From: Oleispira antarctica RB-8
GTDB taxonomy: Bacteria; Pseudomonadota; Gammaproteobacteria; Pseudomonadales; Oceanobacteraceae
Assembly: GCA_000967895.1 (NCBI GenBank)
Contig: FO203512.1
Span: 2,565,350 to 2,629,349 of the forward strand
Direction: 5' to 3'
DNA length: 64,000 nt
Of the stretch, positions 8,516-15,641 are shown piece by piece (within the stretch, counting starts at the first letter, position 1; every line of letters begins with the position of its first letter). The notes under the pieces were generated by a model. It did not search any database, was not told the DNA's origin, and saw only the letters and a program-made list of their open reading frames with translations. The translations under genes were made by a program, and so were the position numbers.

Positions 8516-9417
8516 CAAGCTTTCTTTACTCCGCCATTGGCTTGCCCATCTTTTTGTTCGATTGGGTCATGATGAATAAGCACATCGGCACGAGGGTATT
8601 TTTTAATCAGCTCAGCCACCAGCCACTCACCTTGAGTATGCGCATGAAATAAAGAGACATTTGCAGAAAAGTCTAAATGAACCTGAATGAATTGAATATT
8701 TCCTGACTGACGCGTTTTAATATCATGGCAATCGAGAATAAAAGCATTACCTTTTACTAATGTCTTAATGGTCTCAGCAACTTCTGGGTCTAAGGCATGA
8801 TCCATCAACATATTAAGAGCTTCTTTAGCAATACCGAAAGCACTTTTTAATAATGCTAATACAATTAGAATAGCCACTAGCGGATCGAGCCAAGTAATAT
8901 TCCACTGCCCTCCCAGCAATGCAGCAATAACAGCAATCGTGGCTAAAATATCACTAAAATAATGAGCAGAGTCTGCCTTAACCGCTAAAGAACCTGTTTT
9001 TCGATAAACCCAGCGTTGATACATCACCAACACAATAGTCAAAACTAATGAGATAATCATCACCCAAATTGCTAACTGCAATGACTCAATAGGTTTCGGG
9101 TGAATTAAACGTTCACTGGCATGCAAAAGTAAAACAAAAGCTGACCCCGAGATAAACGCAGACTGCATTAAAGCTGCAAGCGATTCTGCTTTACCATGCC
9201 CGAAAGGATGTTCTTTATCCGCAGGAGAGAACGCGAAACGAATCGCAAAGAAGTTAATTAATGAAACTATAATATCCAAACTGGAGTCGGCAAAAGATGC
9301 CAACAGACTGGTAGAATCGGTATCTACCCAAGCCACGCCTTTTCCTAAGATAAGAATTGCGGCAATTATAATAGAAAATACAGCGGCGCTTTGTGTCAGC
9401 CTTGCATCATCACTCAT
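8515..9417 (-). CDS. fieF: Cation diffusion facilitator, FieF-like (Fe/Zn efflux)
   Basis: A 300-residue inner-membrane exporter of divalent cations, driven by the proton gradient. It has the six-helix CDF core followed by a cytoplasmic C-terminal domain (from about residue 205). The transport-site ligands are visible as the DSSLD segment in TM2 and the HYFSD segment in TM5, and FGHGKAESLAAL after TM2 is the FieF signature. The C-terminal domain carries the histidines expected for the dimer-interface metals (CHDIKTR, HAHTQGEW, HHDP). I choose ATG 9417 over the upstream TTG at 9438 because AAAGGA lies about 9 bases before it and the protein then begins like its family. Known FieF exports Fe(II) and Zn(II); exact metal preference here is unproven. 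Confidence 0.9.
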   Translation of the reverse strand: MSDDARLTQSAAVFSIIIAAILILGKGVAWVDTDSTSLLASFADSSLDIIVSLINFFAIRFAFSPADKEHPFGHGKAESLAALMQSAFISGSAFVLLLHASERLIHPKPIESLQLAIWVMIISLVLTIVLVMYQRWVYRKTGSLAVKADSAHYFSDILATIAVIAALLGGQWNITWLDPLVAILIVLALLKSAFGIAKEALNMLMDHALDPEVAETIKTLVKGNAFILDCHDIKTRQSGNIQFIQVHLDFSANVSLFHAHTQGEWLVAELIKKYPRADVLIHHDPIEQKDGQANGGVKKA

Positions 9418-9658
9418 ATATTTGGGTCCTTTCATCAATATCTATTTAACGGTAGCACAATGATTGTATTGTAATGCGGTAATGCCAAGGCAGCTAGTCT
9501 CACCCTACAGAAATAGCGGATATCATAGCTTTTCATAACAAATGAGAACTATTTCATGCTTATAACGATGCCAGTCTATTGACCATTCTATTTAAGCAGG
9601 TCACTATTGCTCAATGCTAGCGTCAACAGTGGCTAATAGCACGATAAGGATGTGCCCC

Positions 9659-10531
9659 ATGACAATTAAAAGTGCTCTGATTGTAGACGACTCAAAATCT
9701 GCTCGTATCATGCTCCAGCGCCTGCTTGAGAAAATGAATGTTATTACTCTAGGAGTCGAAAGCGCCGAAGAGGCAATAAGTTATTTAGAGAACCAACAAC
9801 CCGACATCATTTTCATGGATCACATGATGCCAGGAATGGATGGGCTTGAAGCGACACAAACAATCAAGAACAACCCTAAAACTCAAGGTATCCCAACCAT
9901 CATGTACACTTCTAAAGAAGGTGACGGATACAATACATTGGCTATGTCTCATGGTGCTAGTGGTGTCTTACCCAAACCCGCGAATCAACAAGCCGTTATG
10001 GCCGTGATTAATTCATTAAATAATACTGCTGCCAATGATGTACCTGAGGCACAAATGAATAATAACGATGCCCATAAAGTATCATTAGACGTTATTGAAA
10101 AAATGATTCAGCAGCGTTTAAATAACTCAATACTTTCTGCTAAAGCAGAAATGACTGCTGGTTTAGATGGCGTTAGTCATCAGCTATTACAAACTCAGCA
10201 AGAACGCCTCACTATTGCTGAGCGCAGTTTTAAACAGCATCTGAAACCACTGCAAGTCAAATTATTAGAGCTAGGTGATGACGCCAAATTGTTCAAGCGG
10301 CTACAGCCTCAACTGCAAAAGCAGATGATGGTAATTGCCGATAAAGTCAGCCGTAAAAAAGTAGATACTCTCTACAAAGAGCAGCTAGTAAAACTTCAAG
10401 CCATTGAAGAACAGCAAAATAAATTGATGATTGAAGTCACGAATAAATCTCAGGCTGCAATGTTTAAAGGCATAATTTTTGGTGCATTGTTAGGTGCTAG
10501 CGTTGCAATTACTGCAAGCTTTATTATTTAA
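9659..10531 (+). CDS. Response regulator receiver protein with C-terminal membrane anchor
   Basis: A 290-residue two-part protein. Residues 1-125 form a CheY-like receiver with the full active site: D10/D11, phospho-acceptor D54 (in IIFMDHMMPG), T84 and K106 (VLPKP). Residues about 140-265 are charged, helical and glutamine-rich, probably coiled-coil. The final about 22 residues (FKGIIFGALLGASVAITASFII) form one hydrophobic segment reaching the C-terminus, a tail-anchor topology. There is no recognisable output domain. The ATG at 9659 is chosen because AAGGA lies exactly 8 bases upstream; an in-frame ATG at 9614 would add 15 unlikely residues. No histidine kinase is adjacent. It may act by phosphorylation-dependent oligomerisation at the membrane, which is inference. 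Confidence 0.85.
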   Translation: MTIKSALIVDDSKSARIMLQRLLEKMNVITLGVESAEEAISYLENQQPDIIFMDHMMPGMDGLEATQTIKNNPKTQGIPTIMYTSKEGDGYNTLAMSHGASGVLPKPANQQAVMAVINSLNNTAANDVPEAQMNNNDAHKVSLDVIEKMIQQRLNNSILSAKAEMTAGLDGVSHQLLQTQQERLTIAERSFKQHLKPLQVKLLELGDDAKLFKRLQPQLQKQMMVIADKVSRKKVDTLYKEQLVKLQAIEEQQNKLMIEVTNKSQAAMFKGIIFGALLGASVAITASFII

Positions 10532-10538
10532 ATCACGC

Positions 10539-10584
10539 AAGTAATGACTGAGCAATGCATGCTCCGTCATTACTTAGCCTTTTC
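10539..10584 (+). terminator. Intrinsic terminator after the receiver gene
   Basis: A 10-bp perfect stem (10539-10548 with 10566-10575) continues after one mismatch as a 5-bp stem (10550-10554 with 10560-10564) and is followed by AGCCTTTT. It begins 8 bases after the stop codon. Confidence 0.7.
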
Positions 10585-10794
10585 GATTGTACTTTGCCAC
10601 CCCCTTCTCTCTTGGGAGCCACATGATTAACGTATTACACCGTTATTATGTCGCACTCTGACTACTCATCATATTTGCAGCACCATTAACACTCCATTTT
10701 CTTGATCTATCTCTTCTAAATCCCTCTCTCTATCGTTAAACTATAACTATTATAAAAGATTATTCTCACGCAATTAAATTTTAGGGACAATTTC

Positions 10795-11592
10795 ATGAAA
10801 CTCAGACTTTTAGGTCTCACTCTGGTCGTAATGATCACTACGGGCTGTTCTATTGCAACACCTTTTGTTGCCGCTGGAGCAGGGGGACATGCCATTGGAC
10901 GCTACGAAGAAAATATTAAAGTCCGAGGTGCTGCTGCATTAAAAGAAGAGCCCGATCTACTCACCTTTTCTGTTCAAGCCATTGCTCGAAACAATATTAA
11001 TGAAGCCGTTATCACTTATACAAAAGGTTTGAATAACAAAGATTATAGCGACAACGTTAAATCACTAGCACTTTACCAAATTGGTTTATTGTATATGAAC
11101 CCCTACGCTGAACAGCGAAATGATAATGAAGCATTAAAGTACTTCAACCGTCATTCACAGGAGTATCCCGATTCACGCTTGCGCAAAAAAATCGAATCTA
11201 AAATTGCTCTTATTAAGCAGCGTAAAACGGCTAAAACTCAACTCACCGCGAAAGAGTTATTGTCCCTTGCGGACCGTAAATCGCTATTAGAGCAATCAAG
11301 CATTCCTTTTGATGCTGACCTGACACCGATGAGTGAACGTGCAATTACAGGTGATCGAGTCACTGATGCCGAAAGTGTTTATTTGATTTTATATGAGAAT
11401 AAAGCCTCTTCAGAAGCCATGCGTGCAAAAGCTTTGTATCAAATTGGCTTAATCTATATGAGTGAATATAACAGCCATGGTGATAATGCTAAAGCATTGA
11501 ACTATTTTCGCAAAATCACCCAAGAGTTTCCTGACAGCCCTGTTGCCAAAAAGGCCAGTAAGCGCATGAGCCAAGTTATTAACCGTCAATAA
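10795..11592 (+). CDS. Lipoprotein with tetratricopeptide-like repeats
   Basis: A 265-residue predicted lipoprotein: signal MKLRLLGLTLVVMITTGC with a lipobox ending at Cys18. Two similar blocks follow, at about residues 95-140 and 213-260, each reading roughly YQIGLxYM...DN.AL.YF......(Y/F)PDS..(R/A)KK. This is the TPR/Sel1-like pattern of paired helices, so it is probably a periplasm-facing scaffold. The ATG is preceded by TAGGGAC. It resembles YfgL/BamD-type TPR lipoproteins only in architecture, and I do not assign it to the BAM complex. It converges on the next lipoprotein gene across a strong terminator. Confidence 0.75.
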   Translation: MKLRLLGLTLVVMITTGCSIATPFVAAGAGGHAIGRYEENIKVRGAAALKEEPDLLTFSVQAIARNNINEAVITYTKGLNNKDYSDNVKSLALYQIGLLYMNPYAEQRNDNEALKYFNRHSQEYPDSRLRKKIESKIALIKQRKTAKTQLTAKELLSLADRKSLLEQSSIPFDADLTPMSERAITGDRVTDAESVYLILYENKASSEAMRAKALYQIGLIYMSEYNSHGDNAKALNYFRKITQEFPDSPVAKKASKRMSQVINRQ

Positions 11593-11621
11593 GAAGATTA
11601 TAAGCATTAATACTGTGTCAT

Positions 11622-11674
11622 AAAAAGCAGACATAAAAAAAGCGGCTCAGCCGCTTTTTTTATGTCTGCTTTTT
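11622..11674. terminator. Bidirectional terminator, perfect 26-bp inverted repeat
   Basis: The arms 11622-11647 and 11649-11674 are exact reverse complements around a single central base (11648). The core AGCGGCT/AGCCGCT is GC-rich and flanked by 7 A and 7 T, so it works as an intrinsic terminator from either side, between convergent lipoprotein genes. The outer parts (GCAGACAT/ATGTCTGC) extend the symmetry far beyond the usual stem. Confidence 0.92.
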
Positions 11675-11688
11675 ACAAATTTTCCAAG

Positions 11689-12810
11689 CTATTCGTTCCA
11701 ATACACATCATCATGTTTAGATACACATTCTGCCTTGAATTTATCGCTAGCTTCATCGCATAACAAATCTTTAATCAATATAACAGGAACCTCTCCACTG
11801 GTCTCAACAAACGCTTGCAAGATCAAAAACCGCTCTTGGCTACTCGATGCTTGTTCAACTGCATCATCAATATCGCTGCATTTATTATACCGAGAGCAAT
11901 TAAATTCAATACCATCGTAACTAATCACATCATTATTCGACTCTTCCAAACCTGATGCACCAGTTCTCATAATCATATTAAATGATTCATTAGTTCGATC
12001 AGCAGATTCACGCTCCTTAACAAACTCAACAGACTTTAAAGCTTTAGCTTTTATTGTTACTTTAACATCTATTCGATATTCCTTTCCCCATTGCGCAGTA
12101 AAACCAGCAATTCCAAAGGGCAAAATATTCCATTCCGTACTGGCGTCATTCTTTTCTTTATAAACAAAACATAATCGAGGCTCAGATAACCCACAATCTG
12201 ATCGGTAATGGGCAATATCAAATACTGCATCATTAACTCCTTCGCACTTGGAAGAAAAATCAGTATCAGAGGACTGACACTTCACCGCTAACAATGTCAG
12301 CTCATCATTCTCGGCAGTAAAACTTAGCTGAATTTTATCATTATCACGATAAGAATTTGATAATAAAGTACAGTCTGCATCAGAACATGAAAATATTTTT
12401 TCCGTACCAACAATCCAACTATTATTTTGATTATCAAGCAATATCTCGCTGGCCATATTGAATGTTAATACAAATTCATTACTGCTGGCATCTATAACGT
12501 CCGTACTATCAATACTTTCAAAACTATAGTGAGTATCGTCTCCATCACTATCTCTTTCAGCTTCTACTTGAACCTTATAGCGACTACCCCATTTCAAATT
12601 TTCAAAACCAGACATAGGTACCTCACTAACCTCAAAGGCATCGTCCGTATCCAAGCGGATACGCAAGCACAATAAGTTTGAGGTTTCACTACAGGCTTCC
12701 TGATAATAATCGATATACATCGTTCGCGTTGTAGGATCATAACTGGATCCCAAATCTAAATCACAAGCCGATAGGCATAAGCAGGTTAAGAGTATAAAAA
12801 TTTTATTCAT
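11689..12810 (-). CDS. Lipoprotein with two tandem DUF4377-like domains
   Basis: A 373-residue lipoprotein beginning MNKIFILLTCLCLSAC, a textbook signal II sequence. The ATG at 12810 is preferred to an upstream ATG at 12846, which would bury the signal. The mature part contains an internal duplication. Residues about 30-95 (ETSNLLCLRIR, then SGFENLKWGSRYKVQVE) and about 215-275 (SEPRLCFVYK, then AGFTAQWGKEYRIDVK) share the pattern LC(L/F) ... GF...WG..Y...V, which I recall from DUF4377 heat-shock/META-associated domains. Many paired cysteines suggest disulfides in the periplasm. The ATG overlaps the end of the upstream acyltransferase gene by 8 bases, implying coupled translation. Function unknown. 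Confidence 0.75.
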   Translation of the reverse strand: MNKIFILLTCLCLSACDLDLGSSYDPTTRTMYIDYYQEACSETSNLLCLRIRLDTDDAFEVSEVPMSGFENLKWGSRYKVQVEAERDSDGDDTHYSFESIDSTDVIDASSNEFVLTFNMASEILLDNQNNSWIVGTEKIFSCSDADCTLLSNSYRDNDKIQLSFTAENDELTLLAVKCQSSDTDFSSKCEGVNDAVFDIAHYRSDCGLSEPRLCFVYKEKNDASTEWNILPFGIAGFTAQWGKEYRIDVKVTIKAKALKSVEFVKERESADRTNESFNMIMRTGASGLEESNNDVISYDGIEFNCSRYNKCSDIDDAVEQASSSQERFLILQAFVETSGEVPVILIKDLLCDEASDKFKAECVSKHDDVYWNE

Positions 12811-13951
12811 GGTGTTTATTTTGCTTCCTAATAATCGGTTGGGCATACATTGAATACAGCTGATACTTTACAGCTTCACTTTCGCCTTCACTACGCGAAT
12901 GTAACTCTTTAGTTCCTGATTTAATATCGTCTTCGTTGTACTGTTCAAGCAACTGACACTTTCCCAGCTGAGCAAGCAGCTGATGTGCAGCATAATTAAT
13001 AGGGAAACAAGCGTAGCCATTAACGATTTGACGATCCATCTCTGCGGCCAGTAGTTCAGCTGAATGAAAATATGATAGCGAAATTTCCTCACCAAAACTA
13101 ATATGAACTCGACCCTTATGACCCATAAGTCCAGTCACGATACTCGTGACATCTTCATTATCGGCTTTCAGATAAGTTTCCCCTTGATGAATCGCCGCCA
13201 ACTCTCGCGCTTTTAAAATATCACACGGATCAAATTCATAGCTAATACTCACAGGAACGGGATTAAGATGCTGTAGCGATTCTGAAAACGTTTCCTTATC
13301 TGCTCGTCCTGCCAAACTTAGCATTTTTAAAACAGCAGTATCCGTCGTATCAATACCATCCTTTGCACGGCCTTCTCGCTGTGCAATCCATACAGAATGC
13401 CCCTCTGAAATAGAATGCCGTATATAGCGTGACAATAACTGTAAAGCAGAAAACTTTTCACGCTTTGCTTTAATAGAGCGCTTAACAATAAAACTCTTAT
13501 TTAAACGCATAAAATCCCCAATCATGGGATTTGTTAACAAGTTATCACCAATCGCAATGCGACCCGTCGGCTTATTACTCAAGTGCAGCGCATAATTGAC
13601 TAAGGTGGGATCAAGGGCAATATCTCTATGATTGGATAGCCATAAATAGCTCTTACTGGCGTCAAGCTGATCAATACCAGTGATCTCTAATGACGTTGTG
13701 GTTTTTCGAATAATTTTTTCTACATAACCCGCTAACCAAAGTTGAAACTCAGCAATAGATTCAAGTCCACCTAGGTCCTTTTGCAAACGCCAACGGACAA
13801 GTGATCGAGCCAATAAACGCAAAGGCCCGCGCCAATTAGGGCGCATAAAATACGCTAGGCCTTTTACTAGATCTGGCTCAGCCAATAAGCGCTCTAAAAT
13901 CTGTTGGAATTCAGTATCGTTATAAGGCCGTATGTCAGCAAACTCATCCAT
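12803..13951 (-). CDS. PlsC/PlsB-like glycerophosphate acyltransferase family protein
   Basis: A 382-residue LPLAT-superfamily protein. The active-site block reads SNHRDIALDPTLVNYAL (about residue 120), a variant in which the histidine is followed by RDIALD; I recall this from a conserved gammaproteobacterial subgroup. The later REGRAKDG (about residue 195) corresponds to the EGxR block. No strong transmembrane helix is visible, so it may be a peripheral membrane enzyme. The start at 13951 is chosen because AGGAA lies 11 bases upstream; the ATG at 13978 has no visible ribosome-binding site. The gene overlaps the following lipoprotein gene by 8 bases. The substrate is not inferable, but phospholipid acyl transfer is likely. 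Confidence 0.82.
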   Translation of the reverse strand: MDEFADIRPYNDTEFQQILERLLAEPDLVKGLAYFMRPNWRGPLRLLARSLVRWRLQKDLGGLESIAEFQLWLAGYVEKIIRKTTTSLEITGIDQLDASKSYLWLSNHRDIALDPTLVNYALHLSNKPTGRIAIGDNLLTNPMIGDFMRLNKSFIVKRSIKAKREKFSALQLLSRYIRHSISEGHSVWIAQREGRAKDGIDTTDTAVLKMLSLAGRADKETFSESLQHLNPVPVSISYEFDPCDILKARELAAIHQGETYLKADNEDVTSIVTGLMGHKGRVHISFGEEISLSYFHSAELLAAEMDRQIVNGYACFPINYAAHQLLAQLGKCQLLEQYNEDDIKSGTKELHSRSEGESEAVKYQLYSMYAQPIIRKQNKHHE

Positions 13952-14068
13952 TAATCCATTATTCCTAGCAAAAAACATTTATATAACAAAGATCACTTGT
14001 TTCTGTTTTACGAATCGATAGTATATCGCAGCAATATCACTATCCCTACCTTTAAGAGGCGATTTATT

Positions 14069-14470
14069 ATGGTAGATACTTGGCAGCCATCTGAACAAAT
14101 AACCAGCATTTCCGCAAAGAAATTATTAGGTTTAGCTTCTTTAATCAATGGCAAAAATACGATCGAAGACGATATCAAGCACCTTGAAAGTGCCGATATT
14201 GAGTTGATAAGTAGCTATTTGAATGCCCCACAAAGCGCATGGTTGAAGGCAATTGAAGAATTTACTGATACACAGATATTGGATCTATGCATGTTATTCA
14301 CGGTGGGAGAAATGAAATTTCCGACTTGGACGTTTGGCAGTAAAAATCCTACTATTTATTTTTTACGTCATTTAAAAGCTGAAAATAGAGCTGCAGAAAA
14401 AGACTTTGTCCGCTGGCTAAAAAAACAAACCGACAATCGCTATATCCCTTATGGTCCTGCATTAATCTAA
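14069..14470 (+). CDS. Conserved-looking hypothetical protein
   Basis: A 133-residue cytoplasmic protein with no signal peptide, membrane segment or motif I recognise. It is mostly helical in character (repeated L-x-x-A patterns), with a conserved-looking aromatic stretch KFPTWTFGSKNPTIYFLRHLK near residue 80, and ends RYIPYGPALI. The start ATG 14069 has AAGAGG 9 bases upstream. The frame remains open to 13997, but the upstream portion lacks a ribosome site. It is divergent from the acyltransferase gene and converges on the HTH regulator. Confidence 0.65.
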   Translation: MVDTWQPSEQITSISAKKLLGLASLINGKNTIEDDIKHLESADIELISSYLNAPQSAWLKAIEEFTDTQILDLCMLFTVGEMKFPTWTFGSKNPTIYFLRHLKAENRAAEKDFVRWLKKQTDNRYIPYGPALI

Positions 14471-14487
14471 CCAAAGACTCAATACGT

Positions 14488-14519
14488 GTTTAAGCCTATC
14501 CACTGGAGTGGGCTTAAAC
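14488..14519. terminator. Hairpin between convergent genes
   Basis: The outer stem GTTTAAGC (14488-14495) pairs with GCTTAAAC (14512-14519). An inner stem CCACT/AGTGG closes a 2-base loop, with CTAT bulged on one side. There is no clear T-run on either strand, so it is a probable but weak transcription end between the hypothetical gene and the HTH gene. Confidence 0.45.
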
Positions 14520-14545
14520 ATAGAAACTAACCGTAGCCATTATCT

Positions 14546-15097
14546 TTAATGGCTTTCCGACCCGTCTTGAGCCAAGTAATCCAGCAACAACTGGCGCTGT
14601 TCTGGCCATTGAAATGAATCCCAGCCGTCATGAATTTCTCTTTGATTACCTTGTAACAAGGCCATTTTAGGAGGAGCGCTGCGATCTTTGCTCACCTCTT
14701 TCATAATTCGAGCGGCAACATCGGCATAATTAAGATCCATCATTAATAAAGCAGACGGCTTATCTTTCGCCATTAAATACCCCAACTGTACTGGGTCATC
14801 TGCCAATACTACGTCCCAGTTATTACGCCGTAAATCTGCTGCAAGCTCTCGGGTACTGCTATCTTGTAACGAAAATAGCAATAATCGGCGATCGTCAGCC
14901 ACCAGCTCATCTGGCACCGGCATGTCATTTTTCCGCAAAAAGTCGACAAAGGTATCGACCGGTATCCGGTTATCCCCCCTGCCGGGTAATTTATAAGCAT
15001 CCAAATGCCCTCGTTCAATCCAACGAATGACGGTTCGGAAATTAACACCGCAATACTTTGCGGCTTCACCTGTGGTTAACGCTTGTTTATCTGCCAC
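14546..15097 (-). CDS. HTH (excisionase/MerR-like) regulator with degenerate receiver domain
   Basis: A 183-residue predicted DNA-binding protein. Residues 5-58 form a winged helix of the excisionase/MerR/BldC type (TTGEAAKYCGVNFRTVIRWIERGHLDAYKLPGRGDNRI). Residues about 68-178 look like a response-regulator receiver: a D occupies the phospho-acceptor position (LLMMDLN), but the N-terminal acidic pair is replaced (LLLFSLQDS) and the conserved lysine is not evident. It is therefore probably a pseudo-receiver that does not use the standard phosphorylation site. The start is GTG at 15097. A near-perfect 27-bp palindrome lies about 34 bases upstream and is a candidate autoregulatory operator. Targets unknown. 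Confidence 0.82.
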   Translation of the reverse strand: MADKQALTTGEAAKYCGVNFRTVIRWIERGHLDAYKLPGRGDNRIPVDTFVDFLRKNDMPVPDELVADDRRLLLFSLQDSSTRELAADLRRNNWDVVLADDPVQLGYLMAKDKPSALLMMDLNYADVAARIMKEVSKDRSAPPKMALLQGNQREIHDGWDSFQWPEQRQLLLDYLAQDGSESH

Positions 15098-15130
15098 TGC
15101 AACATCTCAGTTTCTTACTAAACTTATACT

Positions 15131-15157
15131 AAGTATAGGTAGTGACTAACCATACTT
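15131..15157. promoter_or_regulatory. 27-bp near-perfect palindrome upstream of HTH regulator
   Basis: The arms around centre base 15144 match at 11 of 13 positions: AAGTAT, then G, then TAGT on each side, facing each other. It lies 34 bases upstream of the GTG start of the HTH gene and in the divergent spacer toward the small gene at 15337. Position and symmetry suggest a dimeric repressor or activator site, most simply for the HTH protein itself. Confidence 0.5.
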
Positions 15158-15336
15158 GCCTAGAAAATTAGTACTATTTCTTAGAACTTATTCTAGACAT
15201 AACCTATTTTTTAATGAATTTCAGTTATTACATCTTTTTTTAAAACCCGTATTATCCCATCGAAACTGCATCAATAAATGCCAAAATAAGGTATCCTGCT
15301 GCGAAATTATACTTTTTTAACCCCTAGGAACTTTCC

Positions 15337-15594
15337 GTGAAAAAAGAACACCTCTACCACCAAATTGCACATGCCTGCTTACAAGTACTGAAAACACCTA
15401 AAGCAGACAATAAAGCACAAATAAAAGCGGTATATGACTCGATTGATCAAGCCTTTATGAACCAATCAGCACTATTATCGTCAGAGTTAGAAGACTGTAA
15501 AAATAAACTACAACTGATCGTTGAATTAAATGACGCTGAACACAGTTTACAAGATGCAAAAGACATTGCCGCTCAAAACAGCGCTAAGCACTAA
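15337..15594 (+). CDS. Small hypothetical helical protein
   Basis: An 85-residue cytoplasmic protein starting at GTG 15337, with AGGAA 6 bases upstream. It is almost entirely helical, with a heptad-like second half (LLSSELEDCKNKLQLIVELNDAEHSLQDA) that could be a coiled coil. I do not recognise the family. The good ribosome site, codon use like its neighbours and position 47 bases before the M16 protease gene support its being real and possibly co-transcribed with the protease. Confidence 0.6.
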   Translation: MKKEHLYHQIAHACLQVLKTPKADNKAQIKAVYDSIDQAFMNQSALLSSELEDCKNKLQLIVELNDAEHSLQDAKDIAAQNSAKH

Positions 15595-15641
15595 TAGTCA
15601 GTACTCCTAAAAGTACTAAGACATTTTAAATTGGGGTTCAC

